The notes under the pieces were generated by a model. It saw nothing but the letters and a program-made list of their open reading frames with translations. It was not told the origin of the DNA and ran no database searches. A DNA stretch of 64,000 bases, from positions 1 through 64,000 of the IMG/VR virus record IMGVR_UViG_3300032053_000009; one strand, 5' to 3'. A program made the position numbers and the translations under genes. Each line of letters begins with the position of its first letter. The first letter of the stretch is position 1. Shown here piece after piece: positions 29,814-37,911 of this stretch. The DNA is from a virus.

Positions 29814-30214
29814 TGGCTGGAACAAATGAATGGAAGCGAATACCGTCGTTCCCGAATTATTCTGTCAGCAAGGATGGAAAAGTCCGAAGAATACGACCCA
29901 GCGGCTTGAAGGGCATCAAAAGCAAGCTCCTAAAGCCGTTTCACTCCCTTAAGCCGTTCCATTATCAGAACTTCACCTGGTATTGGCTCTATCGTAACGG
30001 CGTGCGCCACAAAGTGGCGGCAACCAAGCTGGTAGCGAGCGCATTTATTGAGACGTATGAGGATTTGCGAACGCTTGAAGTGCAAATGATTGATCCGGCC
30101 AAGGGTGTTTATTACACGAACTTGCGCTGGGTGCCTCGACGCTTCAACGCTCGCCGGAACGAGCCAACCACGTTAGCCCTTCGCAGGTATGAACACAAAA
30201 AGCGGTATGGATGA
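29813..30214 (+). CDS. NUMOD4-type homing-endonuclease-like protein
   Basis: 133 residues. Begins with EWKRIPSFPNYSVSKDGKVRRI, the NUMOD4 motif that starts many phage HNH endonucleases. The classical H-N-H cluster is not obvious, so the nuclease may be degenerate or only DNA-binding. It overlaps the loader stop by one base (TAATG) and the next gene by 4 bp. Confidence 0.7.
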   Translation: MAGTNEWKRIPSFPNYSVSKDGKVRRIRPSGLKGIKSKLLKPFHSLKPFHYQNFTWYWLYRNGVRHKVAATKLVASAFIETYEDLRTLEVQMIDPAKGVYYTNLRWVPRRFNARRNEPTTLALRRYEHKKRYG

Positions 30215-30804
30215 TAAAAAATAAAATTGGTCGCTGGACAGTTATTGCGCAAGCCAAATCAAAAGGGGTTTACAAACATTGGCTCTGTCAATGTCAATGT
30301 GGAACCAAAAAGATAGTTTCTCAAAGCGATCTGCGCCGAGGAAACTCACGTTCATGCGGATGTTTACGAAAAGAATTATTAATAAAACGCTCGTCTATAC
30401 ATGGTCACGCCGCACGCACATATCATAGTCCTGAATATAAATCATGGACGAGTATGTTGTGTCGATGTCGAGACAAACAAGATCGGGATTATGGTGGACG
30501 AGGTGTTCAAGTATGCCGACAATGGCGCAAATTCAAGAACTTTTTAGCCGACATGGGATCGAAACCATCACGACAACATACCATTGAGCGCATTGACGTG
30601 AATGGCAACTATGAGCCAGGTAATTGTCGATGGGCAACTCGAAAAGAGCAGACAAGAAATCAAAGAAATAATATTCGCATCACTGCGTTTGGAAACAATC
30701 TGCTATTGATTGAATGGTCTGAATTTACAGGAATCAAATATCAAACATTGTATAACAGAATTTTCTCTCAACGTTTAACGCCAGAACAAGCTCTTACCAT
30801 CTAA
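30211..30804 (+). CDS. phage homing-endonuclease-like protein with zinc region
   Basis: 197 residues. The N-terminus has the pattern HWLCQCQCGTKKIVSQSDLRRGNSRSCGC, then YGGRGVQVCRQWRKFKNFLADMG, TIERIDVNGNYEPGNCRWATRKEQTRNQRNN, the typical order of a widespread phage protein family often annotated as AP2/HNH homing endonuclease. The C-terminal part is a helix-turn-helix. Probably a mobile gene inserted behind the replication genes. A hairpin follows. Confidence 0.8.
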   Translation: MIKNKIGRWTVIAQAKSKGVYKHWLCQCQCGTKKIVSQSDLRRGNSRSCGCLRKELLIKRSSIHGHAARTYHSPEYKSWTSMLCRCRDKQDRDYGGRGVQVCRQWRKFKNFLADMGSKPSRQHTIERIDVNGNYEPGNCRWATRKEQTRNQRNNIRITAFGNNLLLIEWSEFTGIKYQTLYNRIFSQRLTPEQALTI

Positions 30805-30824
30805 AGGTAATCCAAACACCCCAA

Positions 30825-30874
30825 GCTCGCCTTCCGTCCACCACTTTCGTGATAGACACAGATGGAAGGCGAGC
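30825..30874. terminator. convergent hairpin between opposing operons
   Basis: GCTCGCCTTCC (30825-30835) pairs with GGAAGGCGAGC (30864-30874); the enclosed segment can form CAC/GTG and GTC/GAC pairs. It lies exactly between the rightward HNH gene and the leftward holin gene. There is no long T-tract on either side, so it is a bidirectional, possibly Rho-assisted, terminator. Confidence 0.65.
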
Positions 30875-30917
30875 CACTAAAGTCTGGACTCGTTCAACCA
30901 GCGCCCACAGTCTTGAT

Positions 30918-31382
30918 TTAGGCGGGCTTGGCTGGCGCTGGGGTTGGAGCTGGCAAACCACTGTTGATGCTGGTCAGGTTTTGAGCAATTGACATAGCGC
31001 CAGCAAGAATCGTTCCTGCTATCGCCAAATGTGCGCTCGACACGCCGCCCTGTTGTAACGCTAATACGGCATTGCTGAGCTGAGCCAAGAGACCCATCAA
31101 AAACTCTGTCGATCTCAATGGCGGATGTGGTATGGATTCATCGGTCTTATCAAAACCACGCATGATGTTGTACGACCCCACCAACACGGTTGTGATAATC
31201 AAGCTGATGTCAGCAGGGATGAACCCTTTAATGGAAGCCACCAACGCAATTCCAGATCCCAAAAGCGAGACCCAGAAGTGAATGGTTTTCCATCCACGCT
31301 TTACTTCTTTGACGTTCGCCAAGAAATCCGCAGCGGGCTTTCTGGCAACGAACAACAATTTGATCTTGTCTATCAGACTCAT
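30918..31382 (-). CDS. holin-like membrane protein
   Basis: 154 residues from ATG 31382 (AAGGAGGGTCAA). Two to three membrane helices: HFWVSLLGSGIALVASIKGF, ISLIITTVLVGSYNIM, and a weaker C-terminal LAIAGTILAGAMSIAQ. Proline/alanine-rich tail. Position downstream of an endolysin and a small gene on the same strand supports a holin that permeabilises the membrane. It differs from any named family I can recall, so the role is inferred. Confidence 0.65.
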   Translation of the reverse strand: MSLIDKIKLLFVARKPAADFLANVKEVKRGWKTIHFWVSLLGSGIALVASIKGFIPADISLIITTVLVGSYNIMRGFDKTDESIPHPPLRSTEFLMGLLAQLSNAVLALQQGGVSSAHLAIAGTILAGAMSIAQNLTSINSGLPAPTPAPAKPA

Positions 31383-31708
31383 TTGACCCTCCTTGCTCTC
31401 TTTATCTGAGAAATGATCCGAATCTTTTGAATGTGCGCATTGCGTCGAAAGATCAGCCGCAAATTTGGGCACACAAATTCATACACCCTTGATATTGGTA
31501 TGCCATCGCTTTCAGCGACATCGCACGCAGCAACGTAACCACAGCGCACTTCACTGTTCGATAAACTGTCGGTCGTGTTAATTTCCCAGACAAATCGTTC
31601 CCAATGATCAGGGTCTAAAAGAATGACTCGTGGACGAGACGATGATGGCAAACACCTCAATTCATCTTCGATTTTGGATGCAACCAGCACCTCGCTCATA
31701 CCCGTCAC
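31379..31708 (-). CDS. hypothetical protein in lysis cassette
   Basis: 109 residues, no membrane segment; mixed alpha/beta with Cys in AACDV and FVCPN. Overlaps both neighbours by 4 bp, coupling it to the holin-like and endolysin genes. Function unknown. Confidence 0.6.
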   Translation of the reverse strand: MTGMSEVLVASKIEDELRCLPSSSRPRVILLDPDHWERFVWEINTTDSLSNSEVRCGYVAACDVAESDGIPISRVYEFVCPNLRLIFRRNAHIQKIRIISQIKRARRVK

Positions 31709-32469
31709 GCAATGGCATCCATCTTACTTTTAATGGATGCCAGCGCCGTCACCCTGTTATAAACGCCTGTGAGCGAGCTGACATACTGCGGATCTGTCGC
31801 CCACTGATATTTTCCATTCGCCAGCCAAAAGAAATACTTATCCGGCACGTTTCTGAAGCTATACGATTGAGGATACATCCGTTGGATCTTGTCGCAATAC
31901 CAAATAACAGCCTCGTCCGTCGTCTCCCAATCCACAAAAAGACGTGTCGTGGTCACTTTAACCCACAAAATACCTGGCTTGCCTGACTCCACTTCAAATT
32001 TGGTTATGTTCGGGAACTGCTTTTTGGCGTAAGCGATGGCTTTGTTCTTGAGATCAGGATCTTTAGAATCGGTATAGACGTACTTCACAAACTCGTGCGT
32101 GTCAATATCAAGCACCAGCCCTGTCCAGGCGTTTGGCCTGGTGATGCCGAAGAAATTGTTGTTGCCGATCACACGATCAAACCCGCCTGTTTCATGCCAA
32201 GCGTGTGCCAGCACGATGTACGGATCAAAACCACGAATCTTTAATAGCGGCGCCGACGCCATAAACCGATCTAAAGGCGTTCCGAATGGTGGCGGAGGTG
32301 GCTTGGGTGGCGGCGGAGCGGTCTTAGGTGGTTCCGTTATCGTTATTCCGGTCAGGGAGGATAACGGTGAAACGGGTGGGGGCGGGATTATCGGAGCCGT
32401 AGGTTCCGTTGGCGGCTTTGGCTTCAGCCACGTTATCAGAAATTGAATTATTTTCTTCAGTAGTTCCAT
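31705..32469 (-). CDS. endolysin, N-acetylglucosaminidase-like
   Basis: 254 residues. N-terminal hydrophobic segment (IIQFLITWL) then a proline-rich linker (to about residue 65). The catalytic domain shows PYIVLAHAWHETGGFDRVIGNNNFFGIT, with the catalytic Glu in H-E-T, as in glucosaminidase/FlgJ-type lysozymes, and a YFFWLANGKYQWATDPQYVSSL C-terminus. It cleaves peptidoglycan glycan strands. The hydrophobic N-terminus may act as a signal anchor. The proline-rich part overlaps a zinc-ribbon gene in another frame by 146 bp. Confidence 0.85.
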   Translation of the reverse strand: MELLKKIIQFLITWLKPKPPTEPTAPIIPPPPVSPLSSLTGITITEPPKTAPPPPKPPPPPFGTPLDRFMASAPLLKIRGFDPYIVLAHAWHETGGFDRVIGNNNFFGITRPNAWTGLVLDIDTHEFVKYVYTDSKDPDLKNKAIAYAKKQFPNITKFEVESGKPGILWVKVTTTRLFVDWETTDEAVIWYCDKIQRMYPQSYSFRNVPDKYFFWLANGKYQWATDPQYVSSLTGVYNRVTALASIKSKMDAIA

Positions 32470-32647
32470 AATAAACCGTTTTTGCGAACCCGCAATTACA
32501 AAGAAGATCGTATCCAGTGATCATGCCTGGCCAGTGCGTTTCCGTTAATATGGCACCACATTTTGGACAATTCACACTCAATCCATCAAGTGTTTGGCTG
32601 TTCCCCATTACCATTATTGTTGACGCCAACACGATTTTCAAGCTCAT
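32324..32647 (-). CDS. zinc-ribbon protein overlapping the endolysin gene
   Basis: 107 residues with CPKC (about 27/30) and CNC (about 50/52), possible single zinc site. The last 45 or so residues are encoded across the proline-rich start of the endolysin gene. A start at about residue 14 (MGNSQTL) is possible; neither start has a good ribosome site. The start lies inside the previous gene. Function unknown. Confidence 0.5.
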   Translation of the reverse strand: MSLKIVLASTIMVMGNSQTLDGLSVNCPKCGAILTETHWPGMITGYDLLCNCGFAKTVYYGTTEENNSISDNVAEAKAANGTYGSDNPAPTRFTVILPDRNNDNGTT

Positions 32648-33035
32648 TAACGATGGCTTGCCCGATTGGGTTTGGCTTCACCTCTCCCTGCGTCAACGAC
32701 GGTTCTGTGGACTGCACAAGCATCCGACGCATTGAGTTTTCAATCGCTCGCTCGGCAGCGTGCGGGGGCGACACATCCAATATCACGTTTCGCACTTCCT
32801 GAACAGCGACGCCCGTGTGCATAATGCGCTGAGTGTTTTCGATCAAGGCTTCCAAAACCCAAATGTGAACGCAATCAAATTTGTCAACAACTTCGTCACT
32901 TTGCGCTCTCTTGCCACGCACCTGGCGCCACAACTGACATTTGCTTTGCGCTCCGGTCGCTGGATCGACTTCAAAATCGCTACGCCATCCGTCGATGCAC
33001 CGTTTCCCGTTATAGGGACAGTTTTGATAGCTCAT
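32586..33035 (-). CDS. hypothetical protein
   Basis: 149 residues, begins NCPYNGKRCIDG with further Cys (CQLW, FDCVHIW), likely a zinc or disulphide domain, then helical, with an N/G-rich tail. Overlaps the fibre gene stop by one base (TAATG). Not recognised. Confidence 0.6.
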   Translation of the reverse strand: MSYQNCPYNGKRCIDGWRSDFEVDPATGAQSKCQLWRQVRGKRAQSDEVVDKFDCVHIWVLEALIENTQRIMHTGVAVQEVRNVILDVSPPHAAERAIENSMRRMLVQSTEPSLTQGEVKPNPIGQAIVNELENRVGVNNNGNGEQPNT

Positions 33036-34675
33036 TAGTTTTTCTGCGCCACAATCACGTCAATGTATTGAAGCGTGAACGTTCCCAAAATCGTATCCGT
33101 GCCAGGTGACGCAGCACTCGTCCCAGGAGATTGAGCGTCGGTTGTGAGAGCTGTCGCACTCGTCCCAGGCGCCTGAGCGTCTGTCCCTGGCGCTGTTGCA
33201 CCCGTAGCGGCGCCATGAGCATGAGCACCTTGTGAATCTGTGCCAGGACCTGCGCTACCCGTAGCTCCTGCATGGCTATGCGATCCATCATTCCCAATAG
33301 AATGTGTGTGGCTGTTCACAACATGAGAATGCGAACCTTCAGGACTGGTCAACGCCCAAGAATATGTGGGACTTGTGAGTGATTGAGCAGTATAGGCAGA
33401 AAAAGTATGACCAGTGCAAGGATCGGCAATAAACGATCTCGGATCGGGAGAGGCAGCGACGCCCCAAGGTCCTCGTTCCGGCCTATGATCATAAGCAGTA
33501 TCGCTTATCTGAAAAGCCTCAGTGCCGCCAGTATTGCCAAACACAAACGATTCTTTGTGTTGGTGATCGGCAAACGTATCTGTGCCTGGCGCTGTTCCGC
33601 CACTTGCCCCAGTATGATTATGAGTTCCGTCCGCACCAATAGAGTGAGTATGCCCATTCACGGTATGAGCGTGTGTGCCATCCGAACTGACGCCATGCGT
33701 ATGACTATTGACGGTATGGCTGTGGCTGTTCACGGTATGGCTATGACCAGTGATGCCGTGAGTATGGGCGTTCACGGTATGGCTGTGGCTGTTCACAGTG
33801 TGAGCATGAGCCAAATTGAATCCAGTTGACATTGACGACGATCCGCCAACTCCACCCCCAGCACCGCTTACAATACGCAACGCCTTGTCATTATTGGTCA
33901 CGAGCTGCGTCCAGCCGCTTGGTGGTGTCGCTTGATAGAAGACCTGAATCGTTCCGGTCTGATTAAAACCAATTCCAGACCCAACGAACGATGCCGTGTT
34001 TATACGATCCTGATTTACTGATCCAGCCACCAAACGAGAACCATCCAATCCATAATCCGTTCCTCGTTGACGAAACGTAACAGGAAACGAACTCGATACC
34101 AGCATGGCGCTATCGACAAAGAACGTTCCGATCTGTAGGTCAGGAGCGAACGCTCGAAACACATTGACGTGGAGATAAGTGGCAGTGGTGGCAATGGTCT
34201 GCGTGACCGTCAACGTCTGATAAGCGCCGCCGCCAGGATGGAAGGCGCTAACAGTTTCCGTGATGCCGTCATCAATGGAGATTTTGACAGCGTTCGGCAG
34301 TGAGCTATAAACACGAACGGACAGAGAGAGCTTCAATCCCTTGAATTGTTGGTAATTGGAGAAGACTTGGTAAATCGCATACTGAACATCCGGCGACCCC
34401 GCTCCCGACACGACAAGTTTCATTGCATAATTGCCGCTATCGACTTGAGCGCCAAGGTCAGTACGAGCTGCACGATTCACATTCACTGTTGGCAACGAGC
34501 TGCCAGCTTTAAGAACTTGCCACGAATCTAATGTGAAAGCACCATTGGCCGGATTCGTATAGACCGAACCATTGTTGGTTTGGTCTATTTCAAATCCACC
34601 ATTTAGGAGGAGGTTTTCGTGTATCCCGTATCCCTTAACGCTTCCGTCAGTACCAACTTCCCAGAATTGACCCAT
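33035..34675 (-). CDS. tail fibre with histidine-rich HxH repeats
   Basis: 546 residues. The N-terminal quarter is an LLLNGGFEIDQTNNG module. A collar-like ATPPSGWTQL segment (about 253) precedes about 20 copies of HxH units (HTVNSHSHT..., HGITGHSH, HTHSIGADGTHNH). In T4-type fibres such HxH sites bind iron and hold a trimeric needle; the sequence pattern here suggests the same. The C-terminus has an A/T/P/G repeat (GTDAQAPGTSATA). It is the most distal fibre gene before lysis genes. Confidence 0.8.
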   Translation of the reverse strand: MGQFWEVGTDGSVKGYGIHENLLLNGGFEIDQTNNGSVYTNPANGAFTLDSWQVLKAGSSLPTVNVNRAARTDLGAQVDSGNYAMKLVVSGAGSPDVQYAIYQVFSNYQQFKGLKLSLSVRVYSSLPNAVKISIDDGITETVSAFHPGGGAYQTLTVTQTIATTATYLHVNVFRAFAPDLQIGTFFVDSAMLVSSSFPVTFRQRGTDYGLDGSRLVAGSVNQDRINTASFVGSGIGFNQTGTIQVFYQATPPSGWTQLVTNNDKALRIVSGAGGGVGGSSSMSTGFNLAHAHTVNSHSHTVNAHTHGITGHSHTVNSHSHTVNSHTHGVSSDGTHAHTVNGHTHSIGADGTHNHTGASGGTAPGTDTFADHQHKESFVFGNTGGTEAFQISDTAYDHRPERGPWGVAASPDPRSFIADPCTGHTFSAYTAQSLTSPTYSWALTSPEGSHSHVVNSHTHSIGNDGSHSHAGATGSAGPGTDSQGAHAHGAATGATAPGTDAQAPGTSATALTTDAQSPGTSAASPGTDTILGTFTLQYIDVIVAQKN

Positions 34676-34704
34676 TGTTCAACTCCTTTCATTCGCCTTT
34701 CAAT

Positions 34705-35091
34705 TTAGAACTGTTGAAGATTGTAGTAAGACACTCCCTGCTTCGAGCACTCGTCAATGAGAATTGACACCGCCAATGCCGCTTGTGTGCCTGTGGTCGG
34801 AAGACCACGATCAGCAGCTTGCGCCTGTACGTCGGCAAGGCTGAGCGTCATCATCTTCAGATAGTGAAGATATTGAGCAATTGGACCACCCGCCATCGGA
34901 TACTGACTCACGGTATGGCACGTCTGACACTCAACATTGATTTGCGTGTAATTGGTTAATCCATTTATGCCAACTGTGAAAGGCAAAGTGGACACGGCAA
35001 TGTTTTGGCTGATGCCATCGTTGTGGACGACATCAACTTTATACCCACCGACATCGGTCATGTTTGAAACGTAGACTGTTTGTACTGGCAT
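34705..35091 (-). CDS. hypothetical fibre-associated protein
   Basis: 128 residues. The first half is beta-rich (VYVSNMTDVGGYKVDVV); a CQTCH motif at about residue 55 and a helical C-terminus follow (LSLADVQAQAADRGL). CxxCH could bind heme in exported proteins, but there is no signal peptide, so zinc or disulphide is likelier. Possible fibre chaperone. Confidence 0.55.
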   Translation of the reverse strand: MPVQTVYVSNMTDVGGYKVDVVHNDGISQNIAVSTLPFTVGINGLTNYTQINVECQTCHTVSQYPMAGGPIAQYLHYLKMMTLSLADVQAQAADRGLPTTGTQAALAVSILIDECSKQGVSYYNLQQF

Positions 35092-35128
35092 TGTTATTCT
35101 CCTCCTATTAGAGAAATATGAGTCAAAA

Positions 35129-36061
35129 TTATGTTACCTCTGCCGTATAGCTGTAAGAGAGTTCAAGAACATTATAGGTTGTTTGCGAAGCGTTCCTGTC
35201 AAATCTGGTCGAACATCCTTGAACGTTTACGCTGGCTGTGGTGGCAGTATAATTCGCCGTATCAACCAAAGAACCAGTCCCTTGTGTAGGGCTTTGCCAA
35301 AGCTGCGCCGTCGCCAACGACATAGTGATAGTTGGAGTAGATGCTTTAGTTACCTTAAACGGATGAACGATACGTGCCGTACTCGATGAACTGGATTCTA
35401 ACGCAACCACTGGATTGTATGAACCGGAAAGCTCATAATACCGTTGACACCGAGCCAGATCGTCCGCAATGACCAAAGGAACAAACGCTTGCGGCTCTGT
35501 CCCGACAACCATCATAGCTGAATCGGCATAAAAAGTGCCAGTCTGGATGCCGCCACCTTCATTGCGCTGTCCAACGTAAATACCCAAAGCCGACGCATTA
35601 GATTCCACTGCGTATGTGATCGTTAAGGTTTCCCAATTCCCAGAACCTGAATGATAAGACGAGAAAGCGCCTGCGATACCAGTGTCGAGTTGAAGACGAA
35701 CTTTGGTCATGGTTGTCTTCACTCGCACTGATGCCGAAATTATTTTACCTCGATAATAAATATAGTTCTCAACATAGTTAGCGACTGAGCAATTGCCAGC
35801 GGTGCCCGCATTCGTGACGGTGAGATTTAACGAATAATTGCCGTTATCGACATTGCCAGCCCCAGGCTCTTGCGCAACAGTAAATGCCAATGCGCCAACA
35901 CTGCTGCCGCTTGCCGCAAACCATCGGTCAGCGGTATACGTGAAATTAGCCGGACTGCTGAATGTCGTTCCTTTTTGCCAAATTTCAAAACCACCATTAA
36001 CAAAAAGATTGGAATTGCCAATATTTTGCGCCACCCGTTCAAGTCCAGTAAGATAACTCAT
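35129..36061 (-). CDS. tail fibre protein, single NGGFE module
   Basis: 310 residues from ATG 36061, overlapping the upstream stop (ATGA). One module: NLFVNGGFEIWQKGTTFSSP...YTADRWFA, a beta-sandwich-like middle with KTTMTKVRLQLDTG and WETLTITY, then FYADSAMMVVG and DLARCQRYYELSG, ending SYTAEVT. The same plan recurs in six to seven neighbours. Likely a receptor-binding or adhesin component. Confidence 0.75.
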   Translation of the reverse strand: MSYLTGLERVAQNIGNSNLFVNGGFEIWQKGTTFSSPANFTYTADRWFAASGSSVGALAFTVAQEPGAGNVDNGNYSLNLTVTNAGTAGNCSVANYVENYIYYRGKIISASVRVKTTMTKVRLQLDTGIAGAFSSYHSGSGNWETLTITYAVESNASALGIYVGQRNEGGGIQTGTFYADSAMMVVGTEPQAFVPLVIADDLARCQRYYELSGSYNPVVALESSSSSTARIVHPFKVTKASTPTITMSLATAQLWQSPTQGTGSLVDTANYTATTASVNVQGCSTRFDRNASQTTYNVLELSYSYTAEVT

Positions 36062-37911
36062 TCTGCACCCCACTGAGTCCCATCATACGCAAGAATCACG
36101 GCTGCGTGATTGGTGGAAATAATTAAATTCGTGTTGCCATCAATGGTTCCGGCGGCTGGCTGAATAATGATCGGATTTGTCAACGCATCACCTTTTCCAT
36201 CCTTAATAATAATCTGCTCGCCAATCAAAGGACTGGACATTAAATTAACAAACGTCGCTTCACTGGCTGCCTTGCGAACAATAATACGATAATCGGTAGA
36301 CAAAACCGCTATCGCTCCCGAAGCCGTGACAACTCGTGTCGTGCCAACCAAATTGGCAATCGAAATCGGATCAGACCCGCCAATATTATGAGTTGAAGCG
36401 TGTGCAAAATTTGGAGCCACACCCGTGCTTATAAACGAAACGTTTTCATTGAGCTGGCGACCTGTGAAGAACGTGACTGTGTTCTGATTCGTTTCCGTGT
36501 AATCAACGCCATTGACCATGATCAAGCCACCGGAATAAACAACCAAACCACCCGTATTCATGGTATAGGAAAAATTCAAGGCAAAGACAGTCTGATTTGA
36601 GGTCGCAACAATTGTTTGACGCTGAAGTGCGGGAGCGACGACACCATTAGCAATGCGATAAAAAGCGTTCAGCGTGGCGTTGGAAGCAGGCGGCACAGTC
36701 ATGGTAAAGCCTGGCAAAGACTGGCTTTCAAAAAAGTCTATGCCATTATCCAGCACCAATCCATTACGAGTCACCATCAGTGTTCCAGCCACAAACGTGG
36801 ATGGCAGCGTATAGGTAATATTTGCTCCATCCGTCGCCCCTGTAGGCAACACATAATCTTGTCGAAGTTCAGCCAACTGGTTGCCGAGAAAGGTAGCCTG
36901 AAGTTTATAGAACGCCAACAACGTGTCATTCACCTGCGGTGCTACCGTCATTGTAAACCCTGGCTGAGTGGGCTGTTCTGCGTAGTCAACGCCACTCTTA
37001 AGCGTCAATCCATTTCTGGTGACAATTAATGACCCAGGAACATAATTTTCAGCAAGCGTAAATATAGTATTGGCGCCATTCACCAATCCTGATGGTGTGA
37101 TTTCAACCCGTGTAAATTCACCGCTGCCTTGAGTCACAATCCACGTCACGCCATTAAAAAATGAGAACGTCTGCACGTCTGTCCGGTATGCTGGCTGACC
37201 AGCAAGCGGACTGGATGGATAAGACGATGCTGAGCTGAATGGAATTCGGATGGGATCACTGCTCGTCCAGTTATGCGTTGATCCATGAGCCAAATTAGGC
37301 TGGATACCTGTGCCAATAAATTGGACGATTTCACCAACTTGACGACCTGAAGAAAAGGTCACGGTCGTGCTGTTGGTTTCAGCATAATCAGTCGTGATCA
37401 GTTGCCTCAATCCAGTGGAATAAACTTCCAGACCACCGCTACCAGGCGTATAAGAAAAGTTCAGATTAAAAACTGTCTGACCAGCGGTAGCCACGAATGA
37501 TTGAGCGACCTTGGTTGGTATGGTGGCGGTCGCTGTTAAGGAATAAAACGAGATGAGGATTGATCCGGTCAACGGTGCTGACGCCATCGTGAACCCTGGT
37601 ATCCCAGGCTGCTCAAAAAAGTCCACTCCATTTTGAAGCAGCAAACCGTTTCGAGACACCACCAACGAACCAGCATAAAATTGTTCAGGCAAGGTGTAGG
37701 TAATGTTGACGCCATTGACAGATCCGGTCGGGATAATGTTGTCACGTTCTAAAACGCCGCCACCGCTCGTGCCTTGAATCTGAGTCCACGTCACACCATC
37801 ATAACCGTATAAAAGTTTCGTGTCGGTTTTGTAGAACAACCGACCGATCTTCAGATCGGTCTGAGGAAAGTTCAAACCTGAGATGTCAAGTTCTTGAGAT
37901 AAAATACTCAT
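36058..37911 (-). CDS. tail fibre with five repeated beta modules
   Basis: 617 residues. A repeated unit of roughly 70-110 residues has the phrase GSLVVSRNGLLLQNGVDFFEQPGIPGFTM or a variant (SLIVTRNGLTLKSGVDYAE, TLMVTRNGLVLDNGIDFFE), with alternate units containing YSTGLRQLITTDYAETNS. The N-terminus (PQTDLKIGRLFYKTDTKLLYGYDG) is a common fibre start. Acts as a structural fibre segment. Confidence 0.75.
   Translation of the reverse strand: MSILSQELDISGLNFPQTDLKIGRLFYKTDTKLLYGYDGVTWTQIQGTSGGGVLERDNIIPTGSVNGVNITYTLPEQFYAGSLVVSRNGLLLQNGVDFFEQPGIPGFTMASAPLTGSILISFYSLTATATIPTKVAQSFVATAGQTVFNLNFSYTPGSGGLEVYSTGLRQLITTDYAETNSTTVTFSSGRQVGEIVQFIGTGIQPNLAHGSTHNWTSSDPIRIPFSSASSYPSSPLAGQPAYRTDVQTFSFFNGVTWIVTQGSGEFTRVEITPSGLVNGANTIFTLAENYVPGSLIVTRNGLTLKSGVDYAEQPTQPGFTMTVAPQVNDTLLAFYKLQATFLGNQLAELRQDYVLPTGATDGANITYTLPSTFVAGTLMVTRNGLVLDNGIDFFESQSLPGFTMTVPPASNATLNAFYRIANGVVAPALQRQTIVATSNQTVFALNFSYTMNTGGLVVYSGGLIMVNGVDYTETNQNTVTFFTGRQLNENVSFISTGVAPNFAHASTHNIGGSDPISIANLVGTTRVVTASGAIAVLSTDYRIIVRKAASEATFVNLMSSPLIGEQIIIKDGKGDALTNPIIIQPAAGTIDGNTNLIISTNHAAVILAYDGTQWGAE

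Noticed and set aside
30825-30874. Attachment site
   Set aside because: The inverted repeat lies exactly between convergent genes and no integrase gene is in the window; a terminator explains it better.
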